Notes: generated by a model from the sequence alone, not told the origin. DNA of 64,000 bases from Abelmoschus esculentus (GCA_035048815.1 JAUCBN010000024.1:8368001-8432000); one strand, 5' to 3'; shown: positions 33,020-45,925, counted from the stretch's first letter. Made by a program: numbers and translations.

Positions 33020-36010
33020 AGATTTAGTATGATCCAGCCCATAACAAGAAATGCATTTTTTTGTATGAAAAATAAATCAAAGGCGCATATTGAGGGTAGT
33101 TTATGTTCCTGAGTATGCTAGGAATTTAATTTCAGTTTCTAATTTGAATTGTTTAGGATTTAAATTTAAGATTGGACATAACAACTTTTCTTTGTTTAAA
33201 CATAAGTAATTTATGGTAGTAATACTTTGTATGATAATTTATATCGTTTCAATCTTGGTGAAAAGTTCTTTGATTCCCTGTTTTATGTTGAATGCAATTA
33301 TGATATAAAACATAGTATTGCAAGTGAACATTTTGCATCTCTATGGCATAATAGGTTAGGTCATATTTCCAAAGAAAGGATAATGAGGCTGATAAAAAAA
33401 TAAAATTTTGCTTCTATTGGATTTTATTGATTGGAATGATGTATGTTTAGATTACATTAAAGGTAAAGAAACTAAATATATAATCAAGAAACCTGCCACT
33501 AAAGCTACAAAACTATTTAAATTAATATACACCGACATTTTTTGCTCATTTGATGTTACATCCTAGAATGGTGACAAGTATTTCATCACATTTATAGATG
33601 ACTATTATAGGTAATGTTACTTATATCTATTGTCTGAAAAGTCTTAAGCAGTGAATGTTTTGAAAATTTGTCACTGAAGTTGAAAAACAAATAGATTGAA
33701 GGTTAAGGTAGTCAGATCTAATAGAGGTGATAAATATTATGGTAGGACTACTGAAGGTGGACAATGTCCTTGTCCTTTTGCGAGATTCTTTGAAAGTAAA
33801 GACATATATGCACAATACACAATGTCTGGTAACCACAACAAAATGGTGTATCTGAAAGGCGGAATCATACTCTAATGGATATGGTTAGAAATATGTTGTG
33901 TAATAGCTTTATACCTATCTCTTTATGGATGTACGCATTACAAACAACTGCATATTTACTAGATAAGGTTCCTAGTAAGTCAGTTGTTAAGACTCCTTAT
34001 GAACTGTGGACAAAAAAGAAACATAGTTTGAGGCACTTACATGTTTGGGGATGTCCAGAGAAAGTAAGAGTGTATAATCCACATGAAAGAAAACTGGATT
34101 CTAGAACAATTATTAGATTCTTCTTAGGATATCCAAAAAAATCAAAATGGTATAAATTTTATTTTCCTAACCATAGCATATGAATAATTGAATCTGGAAA
34201 TGCTCGTTTCATTGAGAATGAAGGAGTCAGTGGGAGTGATGAAGCACGAAAAGTGGATATTAGAAAAACTGTGTTAGAACAGACAATACCAAAGTCTATG
34301 ACCGTTGTTGTAATTCCTATTATAATATTATAGCTTAAAAAAATAGACGAGAACAACAATAAGAAATAAGAGATCCATTCCAACAAGAAGAAATAAGAGA
34401 TCTACTCCCACTTGATATTGACGTTAATAATGAAATAATAGTTAATGAACAAACTCATGATGTTCAAGTGAATTCATAAGAAGTTACATTGAGAAGGTTT
34501 ATAAGGGAACAGAGATCTGCAATTTCTAATGATTATATGATTTATTCATTTGAACATGAATGTGAATTGAGTATTGATAAAGATCTAGTCTCTTTTCAGG
34601 AAGCCATGAAAAGTAACATGTCAAATGAATTGTTGAATGTCATAAAAGATAAAATAGAATCGATGGATAAGAATCAAGTTTGAGAACTTATAAATTTACC
34701 TACAAGATATAAAAAAGTCTTCTATAAGTGGGTCTTCAAGACCAAGCTTGACTCAAAAGATAATATCAAAAGGTATAATGCCAGACTTGTAGCCAAAGGT
34801 TTTACTCAGAAGGATGACGTTGATTATAAAGAGATGTTTTCTCTAGTATCAAAGAAGGACTCTTTGAGAATTATTATGGCTTTGGTGGCTCATTATAATT
34901 TGAAGCTTCACCAAATGGATGTAAGATCTGTTTTTTTAAATGGAAAACTTGAAGATGAAGTATATATGGATCAACCTAAGGGTTTTGAGGCCATGAGAAG
35001 GGAAAACATGGTGTGTAAGTTGAGGAAGTCGATTTATAAATTAAAACAAGCTTCTAGATAGTAGTACTTAAAGTTCAATGATACTATTCTGTCGTATGAA
35101 TTTATAGAGAACACTATTAATAAGTGTATCTATATGAAAGTTAGTGGGAACAAGTTTGCAATTCTAGTTCTTTATGTTGACAATGTCTTGCTAGCCACAA
35201 ATAATCTTGGTTTGTTGCACGATGTAAATTTTTTTTTTGAGAATTTTGAAATAAAAGATATGAGAGAAGCTTCTTATGTGATAGAAATAAAAATAGAAAT
35301 ATTTCATAATAGATCACAAGAAGTTTTGGGACTTTCTTAGAAAAACTATATCAGAAAAGTTCTAGAAAGATTCAGGATGAAAAACAACTACCCTAGTGCA
35401 GTTCCAATTCATTGGTTGGGAGCTTAATATATGCCATGACATGTACTCGACCAGATATCAGGTATGTTGTTGGTATGCTTGGTCAATATCAGTCAAATCC
35501 TGGTATAAATCATTGGAAATCTGCAAAGAATGTATTAAGGTATTTACAAAGAACCCAAAACCTTATGCCCATGTTCATGAAAATGAGTAACCTGGATGTT
35601 ATAGGTTATTCAGACTTAGATTATGTCGAATATGTTGATACGAGAAAATCTATTTTCGGCTATGTGTTCCCGTTGCTTGAAGGAGTAGTATCATGAAAGA
35701 GTAGTAAGTAATTTGTTATTACTACTTCTACTATGGAGGCTAAATTTGTGGCCTGATTTGAGGCCATGATTCAAGAATTGTGGTTGTGGAATTATATCTT
35801 AGGGTTAAGAATTATCGATAGTATATCAAGACCGCTGAAAATTTATTGTGACAACTCCGCAGTAGTGTTTTTCTAAAAAAATGACAGATATAACAAACGA
35901 GCCAAGCATATGGATTTAAAGGAATGATAGCAGATTCATTAACAAAATCTCTACCAATACAAATTTTTAAAGGACATGTATACATTATGGGTTTGGTAGA
36001 GGACACCTTG
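33020..36010 (+). pseudogene. Integrase, reverse transcriptase and RNase H of Copia-1
   Basis: The integrase zinc region is degenerate near 33345-33400 (LGHISKERIMRL). The core is broken at 33500-33850. The C-terminal part is clear at 33875-34183 (LWMYALQTTAYLLDKVPSKSV, TPYELWTKKKHSL, FFLGYPKKSKWYKFYFP). RT covers 34560-35340: RYNARLVAKGFTQKDDVDYK, LHQMDVRSVFLNG, VYMDQPKGFEAM, KLRKSIYKLKQASR. The catalytic YVDD is YVDN at about 35172-35184. RNase H is partial at 35412-35990. Many stops and shifts: inactive. Confidence 0.85.
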
Positions 36011-36380
36011 TAGTATGATTTTATGGTAAGGTATATATATTGTAGTTTTTATGCTCATTACTGTTATGACCCTATTGGATTTCAGTTATATTTGTTTCTT
36101 GTACATTTATCGTTGTTATCTATTTAAGCATGCATGATTATTTGTTTGATAACAACGTGAGATCCTGAAACAATATTTCATATATTAAGAATTAAAGTAT
36201 TTCTTAATAATTAAAGAATGATTTAAATAATAGAAGGATCAAATTGACTTATTTGTCTGTGATCGCTGTGATTCGATTAGCTTGATCCATGTATGGATGA
36301 TGTATTACGTATAAAATGAATTAAGGTGTACAAGAAGAGTTTCATTACACTACAACCGTCACATAAACCAATTAGGAAAA

Positions 36381-36843
36381 TGATAGATTTAAATGATAAC
36401 TATTATGGTTTATTTAACTTATAGTTGGCGATTTTGATGTATGTTCATGTAGTGATGATTAGCGGTGATTAAAGATCGAAATTGAAGGTGAAATTCATTT
36501 TCCCTCCGTTCCCTATTAAACGTAAAAATTAAAGGATCAATTTAAAATTTTTGAAAAATTTAAAGGTTTAAACTAATCATTTGACCATTATCTAAATTAA
36601 ATTTAATTTAAATGTCATTTAAATTAATTTATTTAATAGTATAAAAGTAAATAGTTTTTTTAAATACAACTCACGCTATTTTAATAACTAGATAAAACTC
36701 TTTTCTTCTGGTTCTTCATCCTTTTTCACGAGAGAATAAAATCGATTGATCAAGTCTTATATCATTAAGGACGAATTATAGCATCGTGGAGAAGGAGGAT
36801 AATAACATCCAAGAAAAATGACTATGGAAAACAGTAAATATTT
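36381..36843 (+). repeat. 3' LTR of Copia-1, left part
   Basis: Matches 30676-31130. It is broken at the TATTT target duplication of Copia-2 (36839-36843) and resumes at 43270. The stretch 36011-36380 between RNase H and this LTR is non-coding and ends in the purine tract. Confidence 0.85.
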
Positions 36844-37122
36844 ACTTGAAATAGAAGAATTATATACTTTATTCCTACTATTGACAGACCTTTTATAGGA
36901 CTTACAAGCTGATTTACAATGTTATTTAGAGACTACAAATCAAGGAAAAAATCACTGATTTGAGAGAATAAAGGACAACTATTAATCTTTTCCTAAAAAA
37001 CAATAATTGACAACTTTCTACCATATGTAATTAGTTAACATTTCCTAAAAAAATCTGATTAGCTTTCTACCATATTTACATCTAATTAGTCAATATTTCC
37101 TAAATAATTATGATTTCCAACA
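36844..37122 (-). repeat. 3' LTR of Copia-2
   Basis: On the minus strand starts TGTTGGAAATC and ends TTCAAGT. The chosen end gives both a perfect target duplication and a primer-binding site abutting the partner LTR. Confidence 0.8.
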
Positions 37123-38803
37123 CTCCCCCTCAAGCTGGTTTAAATTTTTTTTCCATACCCAACTTGTTAACAACCTTTTGAATTGTTTCTTGTGAAGTCC
37201 ATTGGTAAGTAAATCAACCGCTTGTTCCACAGTAGAGACATACATCATATAAATCAACTCATCATCTATTTTATCTTTAATGAAATGCTTGTCGACTTTC
37301 ACATGTTTCGTGCGATCATGAAGTATTGGGTTGTGTGTAATTGAAATTGTCGCTTTGTTGTCACAATACATCTTCATAGGTAGAGATTATGGATTTTTCA
37401 ATTCCATCAACAATCGTCTAACCCACATAACCTCACAGACTCCATGTGCTAGAGCTCTGAATTCTGCGTCTGCACTATTACGAGCAATCATATTTTGTTT
37501 CTTGCTACGCCAAGTAACTAGATTACCACCGACGAATGAACAATACCGTGAAATAGATCTTCTATCTATTAGGCTTTCAACCCAATCTACATTAGTATAA
37601 GCTTCAACTTGTAGGGGTCTTCTACACTTGGATAAAAGACCTTTCCCTGGTGTCCTCTTTAGGTATCTCAGGATTCTATACACCGCTTCAAAGTGTTCAG
37701 CCTCAGGTGAATGCATGAATTGGCTAACCATGCTTACTAGAAAGACAATATCTAGATGTGTATGGGACAAATAAATTAGCCTTCCAACAAGCCTCTGATA
37801 GTGTTCTCTATCCTTAACACACTTAACCTTTATTGGTTCCAATTTATTATTCGGCTCTATGGGAGTTTCAACTGGTCTACAACCCAACATTCTTGTTTCA
37901 GTCAACAAATCAAGAACATACTTATGTTGTTTGACAAATATACCTTCTTTGGATCTTGCAAACTCTATTACAAGAAAGTACTTCAATACTCCTAAATCTT
38001 TGATCTTAAACTCCTGAGCAAGCTTTCCTTTGAGCAGTTCAAGTTCATCACAATCATCTCTCGTCATGATGATATCATCTACATATACAATTAATACAAC
38101 AACCTTGTCTCCCTTTGTATGTTTGAATAACATGGTGTGATCTGCTTGGCTTTGAACATATCCAAAGCGTTTAACAGTTTTCCCGATGCGCTCAAACCAA
38201 GCTCTAAGAGACTGCTTGAGTTCATGCAAAGATTTTTTTTTTCAGTTTATATAATTTTTCAGCTTCAAACCCTTTTTCAAAATCGGGTGGAAGACTCATG
38301 AATACATCTTCTTTCAAATCTCCATTGAGGAAGCCATTTTTAACGTCCAACTGAAACAAAGGTCAATTGGAATTAACTGTCAGTGACAGCAAGACTCTAA
38401 TAGAGTTTATTTTAGCTACAGGTGCAAAGGTTTCTTAGTAGTCTATTCCATGAGTTTGAGTAAATCCTTTTGCTACAAGTCTAGCTTTATACCGCTCAAT
38501 ACTAGCATTTGTCTTACTTTTTATTATAAAAACCCACTTGCATCCTATAATCTTTTGATCCTTAGGTGCTTCAAAAACTTCCCAAGTATTATTCTTCTTC
38601 AAGTCATTCATTTCTTCAAACACTGCCAATCTCCAATTCGGATCATCCAATGCTTCCTGAATGTTTTTTGGCATAACAAGTTTTGAAATATTAGTGGTAA
38701 ATGCCTTATGTGTTTTAGATAGATGATCATATGTTATGTATTTAGCAATATGATGTTTGGTGCAAGTTCGAGTTCCTTTTTATAGGACAATAGGAATGTC
38801 AAG
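37123..38803 (-). pseudogene. Reverse transcriptase and RNase H of Copia-2
   Basis: Minus-strand pieces: 38435-38674 (DDPNWRLAVFEEMNDL, GCKWVFIIKSKTNASIERYK, LVAKGFTQTHGIDY, then TAG), a shifted middle part, and 37387-38229. The last has MHELKQSLRAWFERIGK, the intact catalytic VYVDDII, the RNase H entry LKYFLVIEF, AYTNVDWVESLIDRRSIS, and DAEFRALAHGVCEVMW. The tail 37108-37377 has MYCDNKATISITHNPI and DRTKHVKVDKHFI. There are frameshifts at about 38230 and 37380, and a single TAG at 38432. Fairly young but inactive. Confidence 0.87.
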
Positions 38804-40137
38804 TGATGCGTGTCAAATATGCGTAATTAGTACAAGTGAACACGTTGCAAGTAATAAAGTGATAAGTATATCATATATCGTCTCCATAGGGATTAGTATA
38901 ATTAATATGTCTTCCCTTGTCTTCTTGCTCTGAAAAAGAAATAAAGTTAAAACACAGGTAATTTGGTTGTGAATGAACTAAATAAATAAAGCTAAATAAT
39001 AATAGAAAAATCAAATAAAGAAAGTGGCTAGGATCCAGTTGTGTTGTATAATGGATTCAATTGACTTGTTTCTGTCCAATACAATCGCACAACACTGCCT
39101 CGGCAGAACTGCAGATTACTGCCTCGACAGTGATGATACTCGCCCGCCGCGGCAATCCCTTGCTCTTGGGTGGACTTTACCAAAGTTTGGCAAAGTATCC
39201 TTAGATGATTCCACTTATCCCTAAGTCAAAGTACTGTTGATGACCAGTCCTTGATGATATCTCCCAGCCTGAATCAATTATAATCATCAATCAATCTCAC
39301 ACTTCTTTTAGCCGCTGAAACTCTTAACCTATCTCTAGGTCGAGTTAGTGTTTCCCTATTAAAACATCATACTTATTCCTTTCGTGAATCTAACTCTCTT
39401 GATATTAGATAAATGAATTACTTACAAACTTCTCTCCCGAGTTTGAATGCAAGAACAAGGAATGACAAAGAATAAGCAAACTTTGATATTTTATTGCATT
39501 GAAACAAGAAACAAAGTTCAACTTCTTCACTCTAATACTCTACAACCTTCACCTAAACCTAAAGAAAATTAGAACATAATGTAAAGAAAAGAAAACTCTA
39601 AAAGATGAAGTCTATGTCTAAGCTCTCTATCGTATATGATGTGCTTCTCCTTTGGACGGCTACTACTTATATAGGCTTGGCCTAGGGCAAACTTTTTCTA
39701 AGTAGGAATACAACTTGGAGTAGGGAACAAGTCAAGTACATAAATAAAATATTTCCAAGTTTATTACAACTAGGAGGCTTTCTCGCGTGGCCTTTGTGTT
39801 GGGCTTTCCACGTGCTACCCAGCTCCGATCCTTGGGCTTCTTGTCCAGTAGCATTCTTCATATTTTTCTCCTCAGCTTACCTATAATATCGCTACTTATC
39901 CCTTGTTGTTGCCTCGGTATCAGATCCTGTCTCGGCCTCAGTTGCTGCCGCGGCAATAGTTTTTCCTGCAAAGATACAAAAATGCAGTAAAACTTACCTT
40001 TTGTGTAAATATCAAATTTATAAGCATAACCTCTAAATATCTCACATTAAGTATATGCATTGGTCCAAGTAGGTGTAGATTTGGTGATTATTGCCCATGA
40101 AATGTGTAAAAAGTGATAGTGAATTAAGCATTTATCA
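38804..40137 (-). mobile_element. Athila-type solo LTR inside Copia-2
   Basis: A lone 1334-bp LTR with the perfect target duplication TCAAG at 38799-38803 and 40138-40142. On the minus strand it starts TGATAAATGC and ends CACGCATCA. It aligns best with the LTR at 52674. No internal element sequence remains, so it is the product of LTR-LTR recombination. It has exact palindromes TGCCTCGGCA (39096-39105) and TGCCGCGGCA (39946-39955). A minus-strand TATATAAG-type box lies near 39665. Confidence 0.92.
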
Positions 40138-40142
40138 TCAAG

Positions 40143-41440
40143 GTCAGTTTCTTGCGGGATAATGGGATCATTATTTTTTAAAGTTGTTAGGCTTCCTAAA
40201 TTTTCATTAGAAGGTATTGGTGAGTCTAAGGCAACAAACAAAGATGTGAGATTTTTTTCTAAACTAGGAACGGAAGATGAACCAGAAATACCTGGGATAT
40301 TTATAGTGACTTTGCCCGAGGTTTTCGTTAGAGCTTGTGCTGGGATCATTGAACCATCTTTGGTTCTCTCAAGAACTTTTTTCTAGAATAAACCACAGTC
40401 TTAAGATTATTTTGATTTTTTTCATTCTTAATGTTTCTTTTTCTATAGATCAATTTCAAAGGTGACAATTGTAGGTTCAGTTTCCCTTTTTCTAATTTCA
40501 AGTGAATGAAGAGGCTAAGATATTTTCCAAAAATTTGATTCCTTCAAACTCTCCTCTGAATTAAATATTTGGTGAAATATGATTTTTTTCCATAAACGTA
40601 GCATTTAAAGTTACATGAAAACGTTTTGTTTATGACTTAAAAATTTATAGCCTTTGCTATTTGGGGCATAGCCCCAGAAAAAATTATTTTTCGTCTCTTG
40701 GATTCAATTTGGATCGTGATCGTTTAGGAATATGCACTTATGCAGTACAACAAAAAATTTTAAATTTTAAATTCGAATTAATTCGAGATCCAGGAAAAAA
40801 TTTTTAAATATTTAATGGAGTATTGTACTTTAAAACCCTTGTTGGCATCCTATTAATTAGGTATGCCGCTGTTAAAATAGCATCTCCCCATAAGTATTTT
40901 GAGACATTCGTGTAAAATATTATAGCTATAGTAACTTCTAACAAATGTTTATTTTTTTCTTTCAGCTACCCCATTTTGTTCAGGGGTGTCAGGGCAAGAA
41001 GATTGGTGTAAAATTCCTTTTTCTTTTAAAAACTTTTCCACATATTGGTTAAAATACTCTCTTCCATTATCAGTTCTTAAAATATTGTTTTTTGTTTGAA
41101 ATTGATTTTCAATCATTTTGTAAAATTCTTTAAAAATTTTGTCAAACCTCAGATTTCTCTTTCATCAAAAACCCCTAACAAAGACGAGTGTGATCATATG
41201 TAAAAGTTATAATCTATTTTTTCAAACAATATGGTTACTTTTGAAGGTCCCCACACATCACTGTGAAATAAATAAAAGGATTTTGAAGAAACATAAGGCT
41301 TTGAGAAATAAGATTTATGTTGACTTTTTGCTAAAATACAGCACTCACATTGAAATGTTAAAGGATCAATATTTTTAAATAACAACGGAAATAAGTGTTT
41401 TATATAAGAAAAACTAGGGTGACCTAATCGACAATTCATA
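40143..41440 (-). pseudogene. Integrase region of Copia-2
   Basis: The GAG-pre-integrase part, 41194-41439, has LGHPSFSYIKHLFPLLF and FQCECCILAKSQHKSYF (the HHCC-type zinc region) and FHSDVWGPS, with the first catalytic aspartate. Further integrase words are read near 40870-41100. The part to 40143 encodes the hydrophilic linker before RT (for example TSGKVTINIPGISGSSSVPS). A stop-rich middle makes it inactive. The solo LTR cuts the linker. Confidence 0.78.
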
Positions 41441-42969
41441 CCATTATTTGATCACGAACAGAAAGAGGACTGATAGTACTAAGTCCTTGAGCAATTTTAT
41501 TACTAGAGAGAAAATCTTCAAAATAATAAAGACCATTAATTATCCTAGCACTATCAATCATCTTCCCCGACCTCCAGTCCTGAAAGGTGCAATGAGAGTT
41601 AGAAAACATGACACAATAATTAGAATCTTTAGATAATTTGCTAACTGACAAAAGATTACAAGCAAGTCTAGGGACATGGAGGACAATTTTAAGTTTTATC
41701 ATTTCAAATATTTTTATCGATCCTTTTTCGACGATAGGTGAGATGTTTCCATCTGCAATTCTAACTTTTTTTATTTTCAGGACATGGTGAGTATGATTTA
41801 AACAATTTTGAAGAATTGATCATATGATCAGATGCTCCTAAATCGATTATCCATAGAGAAGAAAATATGAAACAACATGAAAGGGCATTTATGTCATTAC
41901 CTGTTTGAGCCACAGAAACATTAGGGGTATTAGAGACCGAATTAGATTTCAACAATGCCAAAATTTTCTCAAGTTTTTCTTTTGTGTTGGTGTTTGTATT
42001 GACCTTAATTGAAAAAGCACACTCAATTTTATCTCTATTTCTACCTTTGAAATTCATAGGCTTCCCATGGATCTTCCATCATGTTTCACATGTGTGGCAT
42101 GGCCTATTACAGTAGTCACACCAAACACTAATTTTCTCACCTGATATCGGCTGATGTACATGTTTTTTGTGTGAATTTTTACTTGAGGAGAAAAAGGTTG
42201 ATCCCTCAATGGCAATAGTTGGTCCTTTGTTGTCCAACATCACATTTGTTCTACTTTCTTCTCTCCTAACTTCTGAGAAAACTTCCCCAAGAGAAGGCAA
42301 TGGTCTTCTTCCAATAATTCTCCCCCTCACCTCATCAAAATCAATGTTGAGTCCAGCAAAAAATTTGAAGACATCCTCTACAGTCTTCTTGTGGTGTTGT
42401 CCATCCTCAGGTGTCTTTCACTTGTAGGCATCAAATAGATCAAGGTCTTGCCAGATTCTTTTCAAGGAGTTGAAATACTTGGTGACTGAGTATATTGCAG
42501 ACTTGTAAGTAGTGATCTCCTTTTCGTATGTCACCAAGCTTGAGTGTCAACTAAAAAATTTGGGATTGATTTCCTAAATCAGAATACATCTGATTTATAT
42601 TTTTTCATAATTTTTTCTTCATAGGGTAGCACATGTAATTGGCTTCAATTTCTTCTTCCATGGAATTTTCGACATCCCAAACTGCATAAGCGGGATCATC
42701 CTTTGGTGGAGCCTTCTTTTCACCAGTCATGTAACTTATCTTTCCTCTTCCTCTGATGTACATCCTTACCGATTGAGACCAACGTAATAAATTATCATCA
42801 TTAAGACGAATAATGATGATTTGAACAGGATGAGAATCAGAATTCTGCTTCTGTATATTAGTGGGTGTGATATTTTTAGAAGAGGTTTCATTAGAGATGT
42901 TAGAGATGGTGTTACAGATAGGGATAAAGAGAAAAAAAAAAGGTGAAGAAAAGGCTAGCTCTGATGCCA
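41441..42969 (-). pseudogene. gag and protease of Copia-2
   Basis: Gag starts just after the primer site. 42605-42950 carries HPVQIIIIRLNDDNLLRWSQ, SVRMYIRGRGKISYMTGEKK, the Copia gag signature. A zinc-knuckle-like CDYCNRPCHTCET lies near 42085-42125, with the last cysteine apparently replaced. The protease site reads WIIDLGASDHMI near 41845: serine of the D-S-G active site is leucine. 41436-41702 is the pre-integrase part (LHVPRLACNLLSVSKLS). Several stops and frameshifts. Confidence 0.82.
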
Positions 42970-43264
42970 ACTTGAAGTAGAAAAATTACAATAGAAGAAT
43001 TATATACTTTATTCCTACTATTGACAAACTTTTTATAGGACTTACAAGTTAATTTACAGCCTTATTTACAGACCAAAAATCAAGGAAAAAATCATTGATT
43101 TGAGAGAATAAAGGACAACTACTAATCTTTTCCTAAAAAAACAATAATTGACAGCTTTCTACCATATGTAATTACTCAACATTTTATAAATAAATCTAAT
43201 TTAGCTTTCTACCATATTTACATCTAATTAGTTAACATTTCCTGAACAATACTAATTTCTAACA
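42970..43264 (-). repeat. 5' LTR of Copia-2
   Basis: 295 bases; minus strand TGTTAGAAATTAG...TTCAAGT, followed at once by the primer-binding site. It is the partner of 36844-37122. Confidence 0.82.
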
Positions 43265-43269
43265 TATTT

Positions 43270-43367
43270 TTTCCTTTTTATCATATTAACATTAAATATT
43301 TATTAACATGATTATTTATAAATCTATTAATGATCAATTCTGCATTATAGTATGAGTAAATCTTTTA
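43270..43367 (+). repeat. 3' LTR of Copia-1, right part
   Basis: Continues the LTR split at 36843, matching 31125-31221 of the 5' LTR, and ends ...AAATCTTTTA before the AAGAA duplication. Confidence 0.85.
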
Positions 43368-43372
43368 AAGAA

Positions 43373-43790
43373 ACGAATATGATGATGAGACAAATATAGA
43401 AGCTATAAAGTTTTACAATTTGCTTGATGAAATGAATAAACCACTTTACGAGGGATCAGAACATTCAAGATTTTTTTTTGTATTTTTCTTTTTCACTTAA
43501 AATGCTTTGGAGGATAGACTGATAAATTTTTTACGTAGTTATTAGATTTTTTAAGAAAAATATTTTCTTCTGCGAAAATTCTGAAATCTAGCAAAGATAT
43601 AAAAAAATGATAAAAGATTTAGACCTTGGTTATGAAAAAATCCATAGTTGTCCGAATTGTTACATGTTATATTAGGGTGATAAAAAAGATCAGGAGTCAT
43701 GTGATATATGTGGTAAATCTCGGTGGATGAATATGGACACACAAGATTTAATTGAGGAAGAAGTTGAAGTGTGATCAAGAAAGAAGCAAT
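43373..43790 (+). pseudogene. CACTA transposase, continuation after the nested Copia elements
   Basis: Directly in frame with the part ending at 30675. Words include EYDDETNIEAIKFYNLLDEM, KPLYEGSEHSRF, then after several stops KDLDLGYEKIHSCPNCYMLY, KKDQESCDICGKSRW and DLIEEEVEV with a terminal stop. These match the TNP2 family order (LYEGC..S, then the CPN..MLYW and CP.C..SRW region). The catalytic domain downstream is gone. Confidence 0.82.
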
Positions 43791-44689
43791 AAAGATTTTG
43801 CGATATCTTAATTCCCTAAACCTTAATCATAGTCCTTTACCTTAAACCTTAAACCCACTATTTAAAGTAGAAACATCACTAAAGGTACGATCATGAGGTA
43901 AAGAATTGACACACATATTATAGTGACCCCTAACTTCATCACTGCAATCTGTATAGTTCGCTCAACTTGGTACATTATGCACATCACATGTACAATATGT
44001 TAAAAATAATTCAAATATTATACTATAAAAATTTTATAATAAAATAATTAAACTATCACTTTTCTCTTTTTAAGATCAATTGAAATATCTATTATCATTA
44101 AAAAAATATAGTTGAAGTATCTAAAATAAAAAAAATAAATATTTAAAAAATATTTTAAACACTTGTTTTGATATTAAACCTATAAAAATAATATGATATA
44201 ATCCATTAATATTACTTCTAAAGGTAAGGTGTATAAATGCAAAAAAAAGTAAGGTATACAATAATTTAAATATAATATCATAAAAATATGATATAAATAC
44301 ATAAATTATCGATATATTTGATAAACTAAAAATAAAAGTTTACTTCTATTAATTACAAAATTTACGCTATGAAATTGTTTTATATATTAATATAGTTTTA
44401 TATGTGTAATGTTAAGAATTTTTAAAAAATTAAATAGATATTACCTTATAATCATATCATATTAACAATAAAATATATGAAAATTATTATTGTATAAATT
44501 TATTTATATAGAATTTTTCTACTTTTATTCATAATGAAAATGCATATTTTTAGAAAATGGATTCTAGAAAATGAATTACTTCTTATGAAAAAATGATTAC
44601 AGAAATCATTTTCAAGTGTTTGGATGAAACTGTGTAAATCATATTTCGTAATTTGATATTTTTTTCTAAAAATATTTTTTTTGAGACGT
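43791..44689. other. AT-rich DNA between CACTA and LINE
   Basis: No gene seen. No convincing CACTA 3' terminus; a TAGTG at 43921 lacks supporting subterminal repeats. Confidence 0.4.
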
Positions 44690-45925
44690 GTGGTTAGATA
44701 GGAGAGAGCCTTTAGCGACAAAATATCTTCTACCCGGTGATCCTCCTCACGTGAGTGTTGTTAGCATGCTAACGGTAACATGGGCTTAGGATTGGAGCAA
44801 GCTTGCGTTGGCATTGCCTCGCGAGTCCTTGGATTGGCTGGCAAACGTTATTCTGCCACACACTGGATTTGGGAATGGCTCGCTAGTTTGGAGATGGACT
44901 GAAACGCGTACATTCTCAACCGCATCGATCTATCGTGCTTTGGGACCAGAGGTGCTTCTTGAGGAGGAGGATTCATGGAAGTTCATTTGACGTCTACCGG
45001 TTCCGCAATGGATCAAAACTTTTTTATGGCTGTTAAACCATGATAGGTTGATGACGAACAAGGAAAGAACCCGTCGATATTTTGGTAACTACAGCCTATG
45101 CCCTGTGTACAGCGTAGAAGATGAGGATATAAACCATGTGTTGAGAACGTGTAGCCGAGTGAGGCAGGTTTGGGCTAAGCTGGTGCCACAAAATCTATGG
45201 CGTAGCTTCTTTAACGGAAGTGACCATGATTGATTGCAAGCCAACTTGAAGAGTAATAGTAATTGGTGGACGGTTTTGTTTGTAACAACTTGCTGGATCC
45301 TTTGGAAGAGGCAATATTTTTATGTGTTTGAAAGCGAAAGAGAATTAGTTGGTAACGTTATGGATTATTGTGTGACGTATACAAAGGAAATTGTGGTTGC
45401 TATAGAAATACGCAAACAACAACAAAGAAGAGGGTTGTGTAAACAATGGTGTCGATCGAATGAAAGATGGGTTAAAGTTAATACGGATGGAGCGGTGGGA
45501 GGAAATCCTTTGGTTGCAACCGCTGGAGGAATCATTCAGGACGCCGACGGTGAGTGGATTCGTGGTGTTGGATGGTGCATTGGCCGTTGCTCGGTGATCT
45601 GCGCAGAATTGTGGGTTGCTTTTGATGGTTTAACCTTATCCTGGGAATTAGGGTACCGTAAGGTGGTGCTTGAACTTGACAACACTAAACCATGACTTTG
45701 ATACAAGGGTTGTTGGTTGATGTCGCCCATCGCAATCTTGTTCTTCTGATTAGTGGGCTGCTTGTACGTGCATGAGACGTTAAGATTGTGCATGCGGGAA
45801 GAGAGGCTAATGGTGTAGTAGATCTATCGGCTAAGATCATGCGAAATACTGAGGATTTGGTGCGGGTGTTCTTAGAACCACCTAATGCAGTTCTGATTTT
45901 ACTTGATCGGGACAAATCCATAGTT
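44690..45925 (+). pseudogene. 5'-truncated LINE: zf-RVT and RNase H region
   Basis: C-terminal end of a plant L1-type non-LTR retrotransposon. Reading frames show WLDRREPLATKYLLPGDP, LVWRWTETRTFSTASIYRAL, then PQWIKTFLWLLNHDRLMTN and CP.YSVEDEDINHVLRTCSRV (the zf-RVT module C...H..C). WWTVLFVTTCWILWKRQYF follows, then the RNase H domain with VKVNTDGAV, AGGIIQDADGEWIRG and AELWVAFDGL. In-frame stops at 44987, 45231 and 45693, with a frameshift between the first two parts. The endonuclease and reverse transcriptase are absent, as usual for 5'-truncated LINE copies. I did not find a clear poly-A tail or target duplication. Confidence 0.8.

Larger units (their letters stand above)
36844..43264 (-). 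mobile_element. Copia-2: LTR retrotransposon on the minus strand inside the Copia-1 LTR
   Basis: LTRs at 36844-37122 (3') and 42970-43264 (5'), with the duplication TATTT at 36839-36843 and 43265-43269. The primer-binding site directly follows the 5' LTR, on the minus strand TGGCATCAGAGCTAGC (42969-42954). The polypurine tract is GAGGGGGAG next to the 3' LTR (37123-37135). Gene order on the minus strand is Copia. It is itself interrupted by a solo LTR at 38804-40137. The 5' LTR has about 14 extra bases near its inner end. Confidence 0.88.
30676..43367 (+). mobile_element. Copia-1: LTR retrotransposon inside the CACTA gene, itself split by Copia-2
   Basis: LTRs at 30676-31221 and 36381-36843 plus 43270-43367 (3' LTR split by Copia-2). 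The perfect 5-bp duplication is AAGAA at 30671-30675 and 43368-43372. A primer-binding site (TTGGTATCGATTC near 31223) and a purine tract (TTAGGAAAA, 36372-36380) are present. Internal order gag-protease-integrase-RT-RNase H on the plus strand is Copia. Coding parts have many stops, so it is older than Copia-3. Confidence 0.9.

Noticed and set aside
40047..40349. 100-codon minus-strand ORF
   Set aside because: It crosses the right border of the solo LTR, so it joins Copia-2 linker sequence with LTR sequence by chance.
43921..43925. TAGTG as 3' terminus of the CACTA element
   Set aside because: No subterminal AGTGGCG repeats precede it and no 3-bp duplication matches the left end.
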